Below are positions 42,691-54,245 of a DNA stretch of 64,000 nucleotides, piece after piece. This DNA is from Diploptera punctata. Lineage: Eukaryota; Arthropoda; Insecta; Blattodea; Blaberidae. Positions within the stretch are counted from its first letter, which is position 1. The number at the start of each line of letters is the position of its first letter. Both the position numbers and the translations under genes were made by a program. Location of the stretch: contig JASPKZ010010239.1 of NCBI GenBank assembly GCA_030220185.1, positions 1,630,001-1,694,000 on the forward strand. Reading direction: 5' to 3'. The notes beneath the pieces were generated by a model, which was given only the letters and a program-made list of their open reading frames with translations, ran no database searches and was not told the origin of the DNA.

Positions 42691-43774
42691 ATTTAATTGC
42701 GGGACAGAACACAGCAAATGGTGTTGCCCCTTTTTTGATTCCCATTTCTGAATGTACAGGTATTCCAAATATAGATTGTGTATGAGTTTCCAGAAATATT
42801 ATGAGATTAGAGAATAAATAACTGAACAAACATTAAAATATGCTATTTTTACTGGTCAGGTTTTTCAGGAAAGAATGTTGTGATTTAGTATAAGTATTTT
42901 CGGAAAGGGGAATAGATTTATTTCAATAAAATATTATGATAACACAACTGCATAGAAATTTTGTTTATATGTCCATTGTACTTACGGCGCTTTCATATAA
43001 TTCCCTGTGTTCTCTATAGCATTGCCTATTGATGCAAGTGAGAAAGTGAATACTGAAACAAAAATGTCGCACCTTGGGACGAAGAGGGCCACAAGTGTAC
43101 AAGTGTCATAAATTGAGTTAAGACTATTATCTGTTAGAAAAAAATGGTTAAAAATTTATTTCTTTATGTCACACAAGTCGTGTGAAATAAAATGTAGACA
43201 GGATAAAATTGTGTCCATATCAAAAATATAAATTACTGTGCCTTTTTTTAAAACTTTAATTGCGAATAACACGGAACTAAATTATCTACACTTGTGAAGT
43301 CTTCTTTCCAAGGTGCTATAATCCAACATTTCACTCTGTGAAACCCACGATTTTAACTTCAAACAGACGTAAGTGCTGTGTGGCGGAATATGAAACTATA
43401 AATAGTATTTCTATTGCTATGAATCCAATAAAAATACCTTTTTTCAAATAAAAATAAAGTCAAAGGTTAAAATTATTATAATATGTACCTGAGGTCTCAG
43501 TCCTCCTCAACTACTTACATTTTCACTCAAAATCGCTTTGGCTAAAACATTTAGTTGGCTTCAATAACATGCTCTGTTCTTATGTTTCAAAAATGAAGTG
43601 TGAGATATAAAATAAATATTGGAATTTTTTGTTACATTTGTCCAGATTTTTTTGTTCAATGCCACCAGTTTGTCTTTTATGACATTTCTGGCTTTTTCCA
43701 CGTTTTGGCGGAATTGTAATCCATCTTTATGTTGGGGCATCTGGAAGGCGAAGTTTTGTTACCCAATGATATGT
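42691..43774. other. Unassigned stretch
   Basis: No recognised gene, RNA or repeat. Confidence 0.4.
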
Positions 43775-44009
43775 TGGGTTATAATGACTATTTAACTCAT
43801 GCCCCAAATGGGAGTCAATGGCGAAAAACGTTTCAAAGAATTTTTTACAACCAATCACAGTCGTGTTTCACCTCGATATTTATCAACTAAAGTTTATCAT
43901 ATTAAAGAAAGCTCCTCCTTTTTAATATTCTGAACAGGTCAGAGAATTATTTTGCAGTGATTAATAAACACGATGAATATAGCAATTTATGTATTATATT
44001 GAATCCTGT

Positions 44010-45122
44010 AATGTGTTTGTTACAAAGATACTAATTGAAAAGAGAAGAGAATTAACCTGCAAACATATTTGTTGTTCATTGATTTTAAAAAGCCCTTTGA
44101 AAAAGTAAATATGTGTAAACTATGGGGAATAATGAAAGGACGAGGGTATCCACACCATCTAATAAAGTCAGTTCAATGCTTATATGAAGAAACTAAAGTA
44201 GTGATAAAAACTGATGGAGAAAGGTCAGAAGAAATTTTAATAGATCAAAGCGTTAGACAAGGGTGAAGTCTATTGCCCACTCATTTTAATATACATATTG
44301 ACGACATTATGAAACGATAGAAAATTATAACAGACAAAGACCTTAGATTGAACAATAACAGAAGTTATTCATAATTTAATTTTCGCCGATGATTTTAGTC
44401 TTACTACACCATGTTAAAGATCTGTTAAAATTGGCTGCTTACAAACTAAGTGCAAAATGTAGCGATTATAATTTTAAAATTTCAATAAGTAAAGCAAAAG
44501 TAGTGGCATTTTGTGGAAGAAACACTCTGCATGCAAAATAATAATTACAGACGAAATTATCGAACAAGTATTTCACTTTAAATATTTAGGATATATGAGC
44601 TATGGATATGATGAAGATATTGAACATAAAACTCGTCAGTTTCAAGCTATTTGTGGCACAATAAATAGAACGTAAACATACAAAATTAAAATTTTATAAA
44701 TTAATGGCAGTCCCTGTCCTTTTGTATGGGAGTGAATCTTGGATTATCATTTCCAAACAAGAAAGTAAAATCCAAGCAGCCGAGATGAAATTTTTAAGGA
44801 TAGTAAAAGGATGCAATAGAATGGACCAGATAAGAAACGAAGATATCCGTGAAGAACTGCAGATCTATTCCATAAAAGAAAATATATTTAACAACAAGAT
44901 TCATTGGAAATAACATGTAGAAAGAATGGAAGAAAGTAGATTACCAAATAAAATCTTACATTATTTTCCGAGAGGAAGAAGAGGTGTCGGACGTCCCCGG
45001 AAGATATGGTCTTAGATCTATTAGTGAAGACGGAACAGGCAACACTAGGAAGTGAAGAAAGAAGATATATTTATGTAGCACCCATGTGAGAATCTTAGAA
45101 ATGGATGCGGCTCCCAGGTTAT
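44010..45122 (+). mobile_element. LINE-C 3' half, decayed, inserted in R
   Basis: Begins LIEKRRELTCKHI and the motif A remnant FIDFKKPFEKVN, then HHLIKSVQCLYEETKVVIKT, DGERSEEILIDQSVRQG, a degraded ADDF, EQVFHFKYLGYMSYGYDEDI, KTRQFQAICGTINRT, MAVPVLLYGSESWIIISKQE, AEMKFLRIVKGCNRMDQIRN and EDIREELQIYSIKE. The 3' part has RGRRGVGRPRK-like sequence. Several frameshifts and stops. Confidence 0.75.
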
Positions 45123-45314
45123 ATATATATAGTGCACGAACGTAACCAGGTACCACTTGAGATATAATAGAAAACAATGGTAGCAATTCATTATACCACA
45201 GAAAGAAACTACGGTTTAAACTTTCTTATACGTATTATTTCCCAGGTTTTTACGTTCCAGAAAAATATTATTGAAGTATTTACATCAATAGGACATCGGA
45301 AATTAATTAGTAAC

Positions 45315-47355
45315 CTATAATGTTGGTTACTTAATTACTCACTGGCACTATAGAACCCGCAGGTTCATGGCCGCGCGGACATAAGCTCTCCATACATCCC
45401 TATCCTGAGCGAATACTTTCCAATCATTCCCTGTATAATCTACTTCCCTCAAATCATAATTAATGTTATTCTCCCACCTCATATTTGGTCTACCATCTGG
45501 GCGTTTTCCTTCTGGTTTTCCTACAAGAAGCTTCCATGCAGGTCTTTCATTCCCCATTCGTGCAACATGTCCTGCCAATCGCAATCTACGAGAATTAACT
45601 GTTCTTATTATATCTGGCTTCCTATAAAGACCACGTGTAGCTCATTATTATGTGGTCTTCTCCATTCACCTGTCTGTTCATCTCTCTTTGGTCCAAAAAT
45701 TTTCCTAAGAACTTTATTCTCAAATACTTGTAATCTCCTTTCCTCCCTTAAAGTAAGAGTCCATGTTTCGCACCCATATAATACAACTGGTATAATATAG
45801 TTTTATATATTTTCAGTTTAATGTTTTTTGAAAGGAGTTAGGGCATCAAGAGTCTCTGCAATGCATAATAGCACGCATTTCCAGAATTGAACCAATGTTT
45901 AATTTCTTTGTGCATATCATTCCTATTTGTGATTATTGTTCCTAGGTATTTGAATTCAGCCACTTCCTCAAAATTTCCCTCATTTATCATTAGCTGCCCA
46001 TTTCCATTATATAATGAATTTCTACGTGCGACTATATATTTAGTTTTATTGATATTTACTTCCAGTCCTAATTTCTTAGTGTTACTCAATAGTGTGTGCG
46101 GGTTGTCCTTTAGTATCTCCTCGCTATCGGCCAACAATACTACATCATCAGCATAAACTAACAGCTTATTAATACCATTGAGTTATGAGCCTTCCTCATT
46201 CTCTAAAGATTTGATGGCATGCTCTAGTACAAAATTAAATAGTAGAGGAGATAGTGCATCTCCTTGCTTAAACCCATTCTGGATTTCAAAAGTGTCCGAA
46301 AACTGTTTGCCTACACGCACCCTACTTTTTGTGCCATTTAGACACATTCATATAAGTCTAACTAACTTTTTAGGAATTCCGAACTCCAGCAGGATACTAT
46401 ATAACTTCTCCCTCTTAATTGAATCATATGCGTTTTTGAAGTCTACATATAGTTGATATACAGTACCATTATATTCCCATTTCTTTTCTAAAATCTGTCT
46501 TATACTAAAAATCTGTTGTAGACCTGTTTCTTCTAAATGCACATTAATGATCTCGTAGAATGGCATCAATATAGGGAGTAAGTCTGCTTACTAATATATT
46601 TGTAAGAATTTTGTACGAAGTTGAAAGTAATGAGATACCCCTGTAGTTGTTGCAATCAGTTTTATCTCCTTTCTTATAAATTGGTACGGTAACTGATTCC
46701 TTCCATTCATCTAGAAGAGCTTCTTTTTCCCAAATCACACTAAGCAACCAGCGTATCTTGTCCATCAATTTTTCTCCCCCTGATCTTATCAGTTCTGCTG
46801 GGATCTCATCTGAATCTGATGCTTTATACATCTTCAATTTTTCAATCGCCATTTCAACCTCTAATGCACTTGTCTCTGCGACTAGCATTTCTGCTGTCTG
46901 TAAATTATCCTCCTCAATGTACTGTTCTGTATGTACATTTAATAGCTGATTAAAATTAATGTTCCATCTATTTATTATACTCCGTGAATCTGCAATCATA
47001 TCCACATTTTCATTCCGAATTATGTTTGTTCTAGTCTGAAACCCTTTCTTCTCTATGCTAATTCCCTGATATAATTCTCTAATGTTCCTATTTTTTGCAT
47101 TCATTTCAAGATCATTAATCTTCTCTCTCAAATATTCCCTCGTTTTACTATTTAGTAACTTGGTGGTTTCCCGTCTAATACTACCCAATTGCTCTAAATT
47201 TACATTTGGCTCGTGAAGCCATTTCATTTTTGCTAGCTTTCTTTTCTTTACAATGTCGGCACATCCCTCATCAAGCCATTTCTTGTTTTGCCTCTTTTTT
47301 AAACAACCAATGCTTTCTAATGCTGATAATTTAATAGAATCTATAATGTTGGTTA
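45315..47355 (-). mobile_element. LINE-B, best-preserved copy, 15-bp TSD, inserted in R
   Basis: The body 45330-47340 lies between perfect duplications CTATAATGTTGGTTA at 45315-45329 and 47341-47355. It encodes a linker and RT (273-codon frame from 47340 down to 46544), then a frameshift, GLQQIFSIRQILEKKWEYNG, YQLYVDFKNAYDSIKREKLY (motif A), GFKQGDALSPLLFNFVLEHA, LLVYADDVVLLADSEEILKD (intact YADD), EVNINKTKYIVARRNS, FEEVAEFKYLGTIITN, and the C-terminus VGKPEGKRPDGRPNMRWENN...VWRAYVRAAMNLRVL. Its 3' end is TAATTACTCACTGGCAC on the plus strand. No endonuclease: 5'-truncated at about 2 kb. Confidence 0.9.
46544..47340 (-). pseudogene. LINE-B linker and RT N-terminal frame
   Basis: An open frame of about 265 codons within the element. 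KLAKMKWLHEPNVNLEQLGS and REYLREKINDLEMNAKNRNI form the charged linker. EMAIEKLKMYKASDSDEIPA and DEWKESVTVPIYKKGDKTDC-NNYRGISLLS are the RT finger motifs shared by RTE-like LINE polymerases. The frame is lost near 46544, just before the Q.GFRxxRSTxDQ segment, by a frameshift. The remaining RT motifs continue in other frames. A reverse transcriptase fragment with no expected activity. Confidence 0.78.
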
Positions 47356-47509
47356 TAATATACAATCTGATGTATTACATGTTTTCTCCACTAGGGTAAT
47401 ATTGCGATCCTATTTGGCAATGATTAATATGATCTCGTTGCAGTGGATGAACAAATGAAACATAACAAATGTTTCTCATTTATTTTCAAACATCGCCGTT
47501 TACATTAAT

Positions 47510-48690
47510 AGTTTTACTAATAAAAATCTCTTATTCAGGCTTTTATCAGTTGTTTAGTTATACAATGTATAAGCCTTATGTAGATCATGTATAATTTTCT
47601 TTAATAATAAACGTTGTGCCGGAGCTATATAAGAATACAACGTTCATACACAATACGTCACATATTCGTCATCACTATGACGTCAGAACAATATTACGCG
47701 CAGTTTGTAACAAATAAAACAACATCAACTAGTGATTGTGTAAGGAATGAGTATGGATTAGAATTAATAGAGATTCCCTAATTGGGCAAGTACGGAAGAA
47801 ATAAATGTGTTTTAATTTATTTACATTTTCTTTTACGCAATGTCAAATATATCGAAGAATTAGTTTGACAAATAATGTGCTGCCGTCTAACGTCAAGAAT
47901 TTCGAACACTTCTTGGAAACTAATACAAGTTTTTCCCATTACTTATGAATTATATGCAGTGTTTTAAGATGCGTTTAGAAAACGTTCAAAATAGTAGAAA
48001 ATGTTACCGACAATAGAACAATGCTTTAGGCAAAAAAAAATCATTGCTCTTAAATCGGGAATCGAACCTAGGACCCCACTGACTGCAGTCAGAAGCTCTA
48101 ACCACAAGACTATCAAGCTACCATGTGGTTTGCTGCGATAATAGTACCCCTATTATTAAATACATTTTTATATCGGTGTGTGTATTATGTTTTAATGATG
48201 CAAGAGAGTTTTGATAAAATAATATTATGAAGCATTTAAACTACATTCAAGTTAAATCTTGTCTACAGCAATTACTGTAGAACATATTCTTTTGCGAATC
48301 AATTTTCAGTTTAAAAATATTATTAGGCCTAATCTAGAATGAGTGTAACAAAAGGCATTTTATGATGCCTTTATTTTCCTACCCAGAGCTTTATTAATAT
48401 TATTTATGTCCTGTGCATCCATCAAACAGTCGTTAAAGTGTTGCATTTTGCATTAAATTTAAGGAAACGTTCATCAATATCATAAGAATACAATCAGTTG
48501 ATCTTGAAGTCAGACATTTTGTCTAGTTATACAATCCTTAAACAAGGCTGGTGGCATGTATAACGATTCCTATGTAAAGCTGTACACCTCGTATACACTG
48601 AACAGCTAATACAGTGTTTATTAGTAAGAATTTTCAACTGAGATGTGTATAAACCTTGTATAAAAGTTATATATGGATTATTAGTAAGAG
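47510..48690. other. Unclassified 1.2-kb insertion in R
   Basis: Interrupts R between ACATTAATA and TAAACATTTTAAATAACT. Its edges contain similar inverted words: TTTTACTAATAAAAAT at the left and ATGGATTATTAGTAAGA at the right, with GTATAAGCC / ACCTTGTATA words nearby. That suggests a DNA-type element, but the terminal repeats are too weak to be sure. It contains a tRNA-like SINE3 at 48036-48128. Confidence 0.4.
48036..48128 (-). mobile_element. SINE3, tRNA-like head
   Basis: The minus strand reads ACATGGTAGCTTGATAGTC (A-box region), GTTAGAGCTTCTGACTGCAG and CCTAGGTTCGATTCCCG (B-box). A tRNA-derived head with no clear 3' body. It resembles the copy at 48858-49012. Confidence 0.6.
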
Positions 48691-48857
48691 GGTAGATATA
48701 TAAACATTTTAAATAACTATATTTAAATCATGATTTGTGGGTAAACAGCTTAATTTTATTCGTTAAATATTCCCAACAAATGCCACTCTTGATTTACAAA
48801 TTCTGTAGATAAATTTGGAAATCACTAGTGGCATTACTTATGATAATGAAACGCCAG

Positions 48858-49012
48858 GAGAATCCTTATTCTAGACTTAACCAAAATCCCAGTTCATGGA
48901 CAATCACAAGAATAATTTCCCTTAAGGAAAAATCCATCCAGTCTTCAACGGGAATCGAACCCGGGACCTCATAAACTGTAGTCAAAAAGGCTGAACACTA
49001 GCCCATGAGGTT
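48858..49012 (-). mobile_element. SINE3, second copy with body
   Basis: The minus strand reads CCTCATGGGCTAGTGTTCAG, GACTACAGTTTATGAGGTCC, CGGGTTCGATTCCCG (B-box), then a TGGATGGATTTTTCCTTAAG body and CTGGGATTTTGGTTAAGTCT. It follows directly on the terminal hairpin of R. Confidence 0.65.
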
Positions 49013-49790
49013 GGTCAGTTATACAAATGATACTGGTTAGCATTTGTTCAGATATAGAAACTGCATAAAAATGGAAGCTTATATGATTAACACACTGAAT
49101 ATTCTTTCTTTGATAAACTTTGCAGGATGTTAATTAAACACTTGGCTATTCGTTCATCTTAACTGCTGACGTTCATATTTTAGACCGAACTTCGAACGGG
49201 GAAAATGGAGTCTGTGAGTTATAGGCAATAAATAATAGATTGATTTTTGTAACAGCCTTTATTTATTATCAACTATATTTCTTTCACTAGTGAATAATTT
49301 AATTAAAAATTTTTATTATGAAATTTATTTATAAATGAAATATAGTTCAGGATATTTATTTTAAAATATTTTATTAGAATAAAGTGTAGTGTATGAGATG
49401 AAAAATGATACAAATGCCACAATTGTGTGCTTAATTGCACTTCTGCCTAGAACGCCTTGGTTACCATGGTAACAAGTGTATATATTTATAATCCTGCGCT
49501 CAAGATGAAAGAAACAAGATCCTGTCTTCCGCTTCCACAACACTGATTTCTTCTTCTTCTTGCCCTGGAATAACAAAATGTTTTTGAAGAATCAAACTGG
49601 CCGAGTATGCTGTGTAAACCTTCTTATTCTTTATATTAAAGTTTTTCGTATAACCATGGTTCAGTCCCAATGTACGAGAATTTTTTTGTGTTTTTCAATT
49701 TGCTGATAATTTGTCTGCATTTACAGAAATTACATTAAATTTGCTTAAAAACGGGTTTTATCCTAATTTTAATAATAGTCTAAATCAGTT
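49013..49790. other. Unassigned stretch
   Basis: Nothing recognised apart from AT-rich sequence ending in (TA)n and poly-T at 49791-49825. Confidence 0.4.
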
Positions 49791-49849
49791 AAATATATAT
49801 ATATATATATATATTTTTTTTTTAATATAATGAATTCATTTTGGTACGC

Positions 49850-50155
49850 ACGCCGTAGCGTAGTGGTTAAGGCACTGAGCTACAAGCCGGAAGGTCGAGG
49901 GTTCAAGTCCAGTAGGGGTCAGGATTTTTAAACTGACACAAACCTTCTGGCGGCACTATGGCCCTGGGGTCGACTCAGCCTCTAACGGAAATGAGTACTA
50001 GACGCTTGTTCTGGGGGTAAAGACGGCCGTCACGCAGGGCTGACAACCCGGCTGACATCAAGTGCCGATTGTCTAGAAAAAGTGGGAGCCTTAACCTCCC
50101 ACTACACCAAGGGCCTCCTGACTGAGGCCTGTTGTGGGATGACTTTACTTTACTA
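49850..50155 (+). mobile_element. SINE2, full-length reference copy
   Basis: Head CACGCCGTAGCGTAGTGGTT with A-box TAGCGTAGTGG, B-box GGGTTCAAGTCC, body GTCAGGATTTTTAAACTGAC, GCGGCACTATGGCCCTGGGG, CTGACAACCCGGCTGACAT, GATTGTCTAGAAAAAGTGGG and 3' module GGCCTGTTGTGGGATGACTT-TACTTTACT. The promoter boxes are intact. The target duplication is not obvious. Confidence 0.88.
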
Positions 50156-50294
50156 ACAGCTCTTTATCTTTCAACTCGTTTCCATTCATTATATTTCTAC
50201 CATAACATAAATACATGATGTGAAATAATTCAACTTCAGCTGTACTTCTATTGACCTACTTTAAATCCACAAAATTTTAAATCACAAATTAATC

Positions 50295-50724
50295 ACTTCT
50301 GAAAATGAATAAATGTCGAACATCTCGCTCATCCTCGACCTTCATCGTTTCCGCCATCTCGGTAATTCCTTTCTCTCTTACATCAAGGATTGCCTCTCCT
50401 CCCGGAAAAAAAATAATAAAACTAACTGAACACTTCTTAGAAAATAAAATATAAAATTACTCTTATATAATTTTTTTTATATTTTGTACTATCATTACAA
50501 AGTGAATAATTGAATCAAGTTGTAGCTTAATGTATTATACTTATTAGATATTTTGTACTTTAACAGCTCTTATATTTTTGTAATTTTTACAATGAATTTA
50601 ACTACATATATTTCATATTATAATTAACGTCAGTAAAATTTATCCTGGTGAGGTAGATGAGAAGAACTTTGGTCTTCATTTCCTGGACTAAAATCAACAA
50701 CAACAACAATAATAATAATAATAA
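50295..50724 (+). mobile_element. LINE-E (CR1-like) 3' end with (AAC)n(AAT)n tail
   Basis: The coding remnant TFIVSAI then, in another frame, LGNSFLSYIKDCLSSR corresponds to the FTVSAVRLWNSLPxYIKD end of CR1-like LINEs. The 3' UTR TATCCTGGTGAGGTAGATGA, CTTTGGTCTTCATTTCC and the tail CAACAACAACAATAATAAT follow. Confidence 0.6.
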
Positions 50725-50754
50725 ACATAATCATAATCAGCATAATCATCATAA

Positions 50755-51075
50755 TCATAATAGTACATTCACGAATGTAGGCCATTTGTTGACCTGTTTC
50801 GGCTTCAAGACAAACGTCTTCTAAAAGTCTTTTGAGCGGACGTTCTAATGATTATCTTCCTGCAGTTATATACCTTAACATTTGTTTGGGTATCCTGTGA
50901 TTTTCCATTCGATGAATATGTTGCATCCATCTTGACTCATAATCACAAATTTTGTTTTCTAAAGGTTCCGTGTGCAATTCTTCCAAGATGTCTTCATTTT
51001 TTGTAATCTAGTAGTGTGTATCCAGCAGTCCTCCGAATGTATCTCATTTCAGCAGATCTTAATCTCTCTATCTGC

Positions 51076-51078
<3 letters not shown>
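50755..51078 (-). mobile_element. LINE-D C-terminus
   Basis: In shifted minus-strand frames: EMRYIRRTAGYTLLDYKKNE-DILEELHTEPLENKI, YESRWMQHIHRMENHRIPKQ, MLRY and RPLKRLL. It is closely related to the end of LINE-D at 41280-41560. The tail is rich in ATTATG. An AAT array borders its 5' side. Confidence 0.7.

Positions 51079-51142
<64 letters not shown>
51078..51142. repeat. (AAT)n(AAC)n microsatellite
   Basis: AAT array passing into AACAACAACAACAG. Confidence 0.95.
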
Positions 51143-51164
51143 CAACAACAACAGTGTGTAAATT

Positions 51165-51457
51165 GATCCCACTACAGGCCTTAGGAGGCCCTTGGGGTAG
51201 TAGGAGGTTTAGGCTCCCACTTTTTCTGGACACTCGGGACTTGACGTCAGCCGGATTTTCAGCCCTGCGTGAAGGCCTCCTTTACACCAGAACAAGCGAC
51301 TGGTATTCATTTCCGTTAGAGGCTGAGTAGACATCAGGGCCATAGTGCCGCCGGAGGGTTTGGGTCAGTTTAAAAATCCTGACCCCTCCGAGACTCGAAA
51401 CTTCGACCTTCCGCCTTGTAGTGCAGTGCCTTAACCACTACGCTACGGCGTGCCCCC
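51165..51457 (-). mobile_element. SINE2 between microsatellites
   Basis: A full SINE2 in reverse: CCCACTACAGGCCTTAGGAG, TTTTTCTGGACACTCGG, GCCGCCGGAGGGTTTGGGTC and a head ending CGCTACGGCGTGCCCC. The B-box region (GACTCGAAACTTCGACC) is mutated, so this copy may be a poor template. It sits inside a run of AAT arrays. Confidence 0.83.
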
Positions 51458-51524
<67 letters not shown>

Positions 51525-51580
51525 CATAATCATAATAATCATAATACTAATAATCATCATAATAATTATTATTATTGGCA

Positions 51581-51644
<64 letters not shown>

Positions 51645-51645
51645 G
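51458..51645. repeat. (AAT)n / (ATT)n strand-switching microsatellite
   Basis: An AAT array (51458-51525) passes through degenerate CATAATAATCAT units to an ATT array (about 51566-51643), forming an imperfect inverted microsatellite. Confidence 0.93.
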
Positions 51646-52825
51646 GAAAACGCTACAGGGTACTAATGGTGCTACATTATCTGGATAGATTTAGAACACA
51701 TGTCAAACGTGATACTACATAGCGTCGCGAGACTTAAAATTTTATCTTTCTGACATATTTTGCACAGTAAGATCATTGTCATGAAAAAAAAAATAAGAGA
51801 CACAAACCAGATAGTTAATGTTATTAAAATAGTATCTTAATTAGCATGGCAACTCTCAAAATCCACGCCAATTCCAGCGACAAGCCCCCTTCAGAAAAGA
51901 AAGCAATAACTATACAGCAATTAATTTATTTGGAAGGAGCCCCAAATAACATTAGTAACATAGTATAATGTATTATGAACTTTGAGATATCAAAGATTAT
52001 AGCACTTATGTTGATGAGTATTGTTTATCGAAGCTAAGTCCCGGAAGCCCTAAAATACGAGACTTCATTGTTAAAAAAGAAAATATGTGAAATAATGAAG
52101 TAGCTGTTCTTTTAATAAAGATGAATTATGTTCACAAATAAATGTTATCCACAGTTTTGACACCCGAATGATCAATCGTTCGTTCTCGGGTGCAATTCAG
52201 TTACAGAAATAATGCTTGTAGAATATATATACATTACAAAGTTTTAGTTAAAGGGAGAGAGAAATCAAAATATATACATTTTAGGAGCCAATTTCAAGAT
52301 ATAACATAAATTCTGCCACACAAAAAAATTAAAAATAATACAAGGGAAAATAAAAGAAGCACTTCAATTTAGAGTAGATTAATACCAGATTGAAGAAGAT
52401 AATTAAAGACTTTGGGAAATAATATAAAATAAAACTAATTTATAAGAAAGTTTTAAAATATAAAAGGCACTCTTACACACAAAGAATTAATGCAAAGTAA
52501 AATTATATAAACCAAACATTGTATAATAGATTAATATAAAAATAAGACAGAAACTAATGCATGATTTAATAACATAAAGCAATTCAGATACAAGAGAAAA
52601 TTCAAAATATAAAACTCACTCTAACACACAAAGATTTAATGCAGTGGAGAAAGGTTGGTAGCTTTAGAATATATTACCAGAGAGGGTTTTAGATTTTTTA
52701 TGACCCCAACACGGCAAACATATTTTAGGTTCACTTATGGAATGAGACGAAATCTGCTCTGTGGTGATGTATTCTGTATTGTTATGGATTTCCTAGTCGA
52801 CACACATCAAGTATTTACACTCATG
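51646..52825. other. Unassigned; weak tandem duplication at about 52440-52650
   Basis: AATATAAAAGGCACTCTTAC plus ACACAAAGAATTAATGCA recurs about 155 bp later as AATATAAAACTCACTCTAAC plus ACACAAAGATTTAATGCA. Otherwise nothing recognised. Confidence 0.45.
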
Positions 52826-54245
52826 TCGCATAACTAACTCACTGGCACTATCGAACATGTAGGTTCATGGCCGCGCGGACATAAGCTCTCCATACATCCC
52901 TATCCTGAGTCAATGTTTTCCAATCAACACCTGTATAATCTACTTCCCTCAAATCAAAGTAAATGTTATTCTCCCACTTCATTCTTGGTCTACCAACCGG
53001 GCGTTTTCCCTCTGGTTTTCCTACAAGAAGCTTCCATGCACGTCTTTCAATCCCCATTTGTACCACATGTCCTGCCCATCGCAATCTACGAGACTTAACT
53101 GTTCTCATTATATCTGGCTTCCTATAAAGACCATATAATTCACTATTATGCAGTCTTCTCCATTCACATGTCTGTTCATCTCTCTTTGATCCAAAAATTT
53201 TCCTAACAGCTTTATTCTCAAATACTCGTAATCTGCTTTCCTCCCTTAAAGTAAGAGTCCATGTTTCGCATCCATATTATATAACTGGTAGAATAATAGT
53301 TTTATATATTTTCAGTTCAACGTTTCTTGAAAGGAGCTGGGAAGTCAATTCGAGTTTTGCCATCTGGAGACGTCCATGTGTATTTATGAATATCCTTATG
53401 CTGAAATGTTGTGCTCTTAACAATGAGATTCTTTGATGTGGCAAAGGTGACTAATCTAACCCCATTGTCGTTACTATCAATCTTCATGAAGACTGAATTT
53501 GCCTATTGTTGGTTTGAATGTATCTTCCCGCCCCACTTTTGCATTAAAATCTCCTAAGACAATTTTCATATGATATCGTGAAAAGCTATCAATTACGCAT
53601 TCTAATTCTCCATAGAACTCATCCTTGATCTTGTCATCTTTATCTTCTGTGGGAGCATGTACATTTACGATTACAAAATCATGCCGCTTACCCTTTAGAA
53701 TTATGTATGATATCCTATCACTGACAAACTTAATATCTCAGATAGCGGATAGGATCCTCCTTCGTACTAAACAAACCGTTCCAAATTCAGGTCTTTCTGC
53801 ACCCCCATAGCATAATGCAAAGCTTCCTGGTCCGTGACTACCTTCTCCTGGCCATCTATCGTCCTGTAAAACGACTATATCCAAGGGTAATTTATCTATT
53901 TCACGGATTAATACCTCTAGCACACCGCTATTGTATAAAATCCTAAGAACATGTCCTATGTTTGAGCCTTGGGCATGGGTTCCCTGAAGTAGTCCCCGCC
54001 CGGAGAACCGAATGGGGGACTATTTGACCTCCGGAAAATGTTACCCCAGTTGAACCCATGTCCGCATTTCTTGACGGTTGTATTTTAAGGTGAAAGATCG
54101 TTACTCTTTCGACCAAGGTACTTTTTTGTCTGGCTTATCACCTTCTACCTGTTCGGTATGGGTAACCCTATAGGCAGCAATGCTACCGCCGGCATAGCTC
54201 TCGGGATCATTTAAGCTCGCAAGCCACTCCACCACGACAAGTTAA
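52826..54245 (-). mobile_element. LINE-B with both ends but internally deleted
   Basis: The right side carries a 5' UTR (minus strand GTCGTGGTGGAGTGGCTTGC, GAGCTATGCCGGCGGTAGCA), then the APE endonuclease: LEVLIREIDKLPLDIVVLQD, DRWPGEGSHGPGSFALCYGG, RRRILSAI-stop-DIKFVSDR, KRHDFVIVNVHAPTEDKDDK and MKIVLGDFNAKVGRED. VLQD-DRW stands where VLQEIRW is expected, so a catalytic Glu is changed. At about 53345 the frame jumps straight to the C-terminal segment (VELKIYKTI...RWENNIYFDLREVDYTGVDW), so the whole RT is deleted. It shows what the N-terminal half of LINE-B looks like. Confidence 0.82.

Larger units (their letters stand above)
43775..48850 (+). repeat. One R copy spread over 5 kb by three insertions
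   Basis: R blocks appear in order in four pieces: 43775-44010 (CCCCAAATGGGAGTCAATGG, CAATCACAGTCGTGTTTCAC, AAAGCTCCTCCTTTTTAATA), 45130-45329 (GTTCCAGAAAAATATTATTG, CTATAATGTTGGTTA), 47341-47510 (TTTTCTCCACTAGGG, GAACAAATGAAACATAACAA, ATCGCCGTTTACATTAATA) and 48690-48850 (TATTTAAATCATGATTTGTG, the final hairpin). The interruptions are LINE-C (44010-45122), LINE-B (45330-47340, perfect TSD) and an unclassified 1.2-kb insert (47510-48690). Together they match the uninterrupted copies at 42105 and 62040. Confidence 0.78.
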
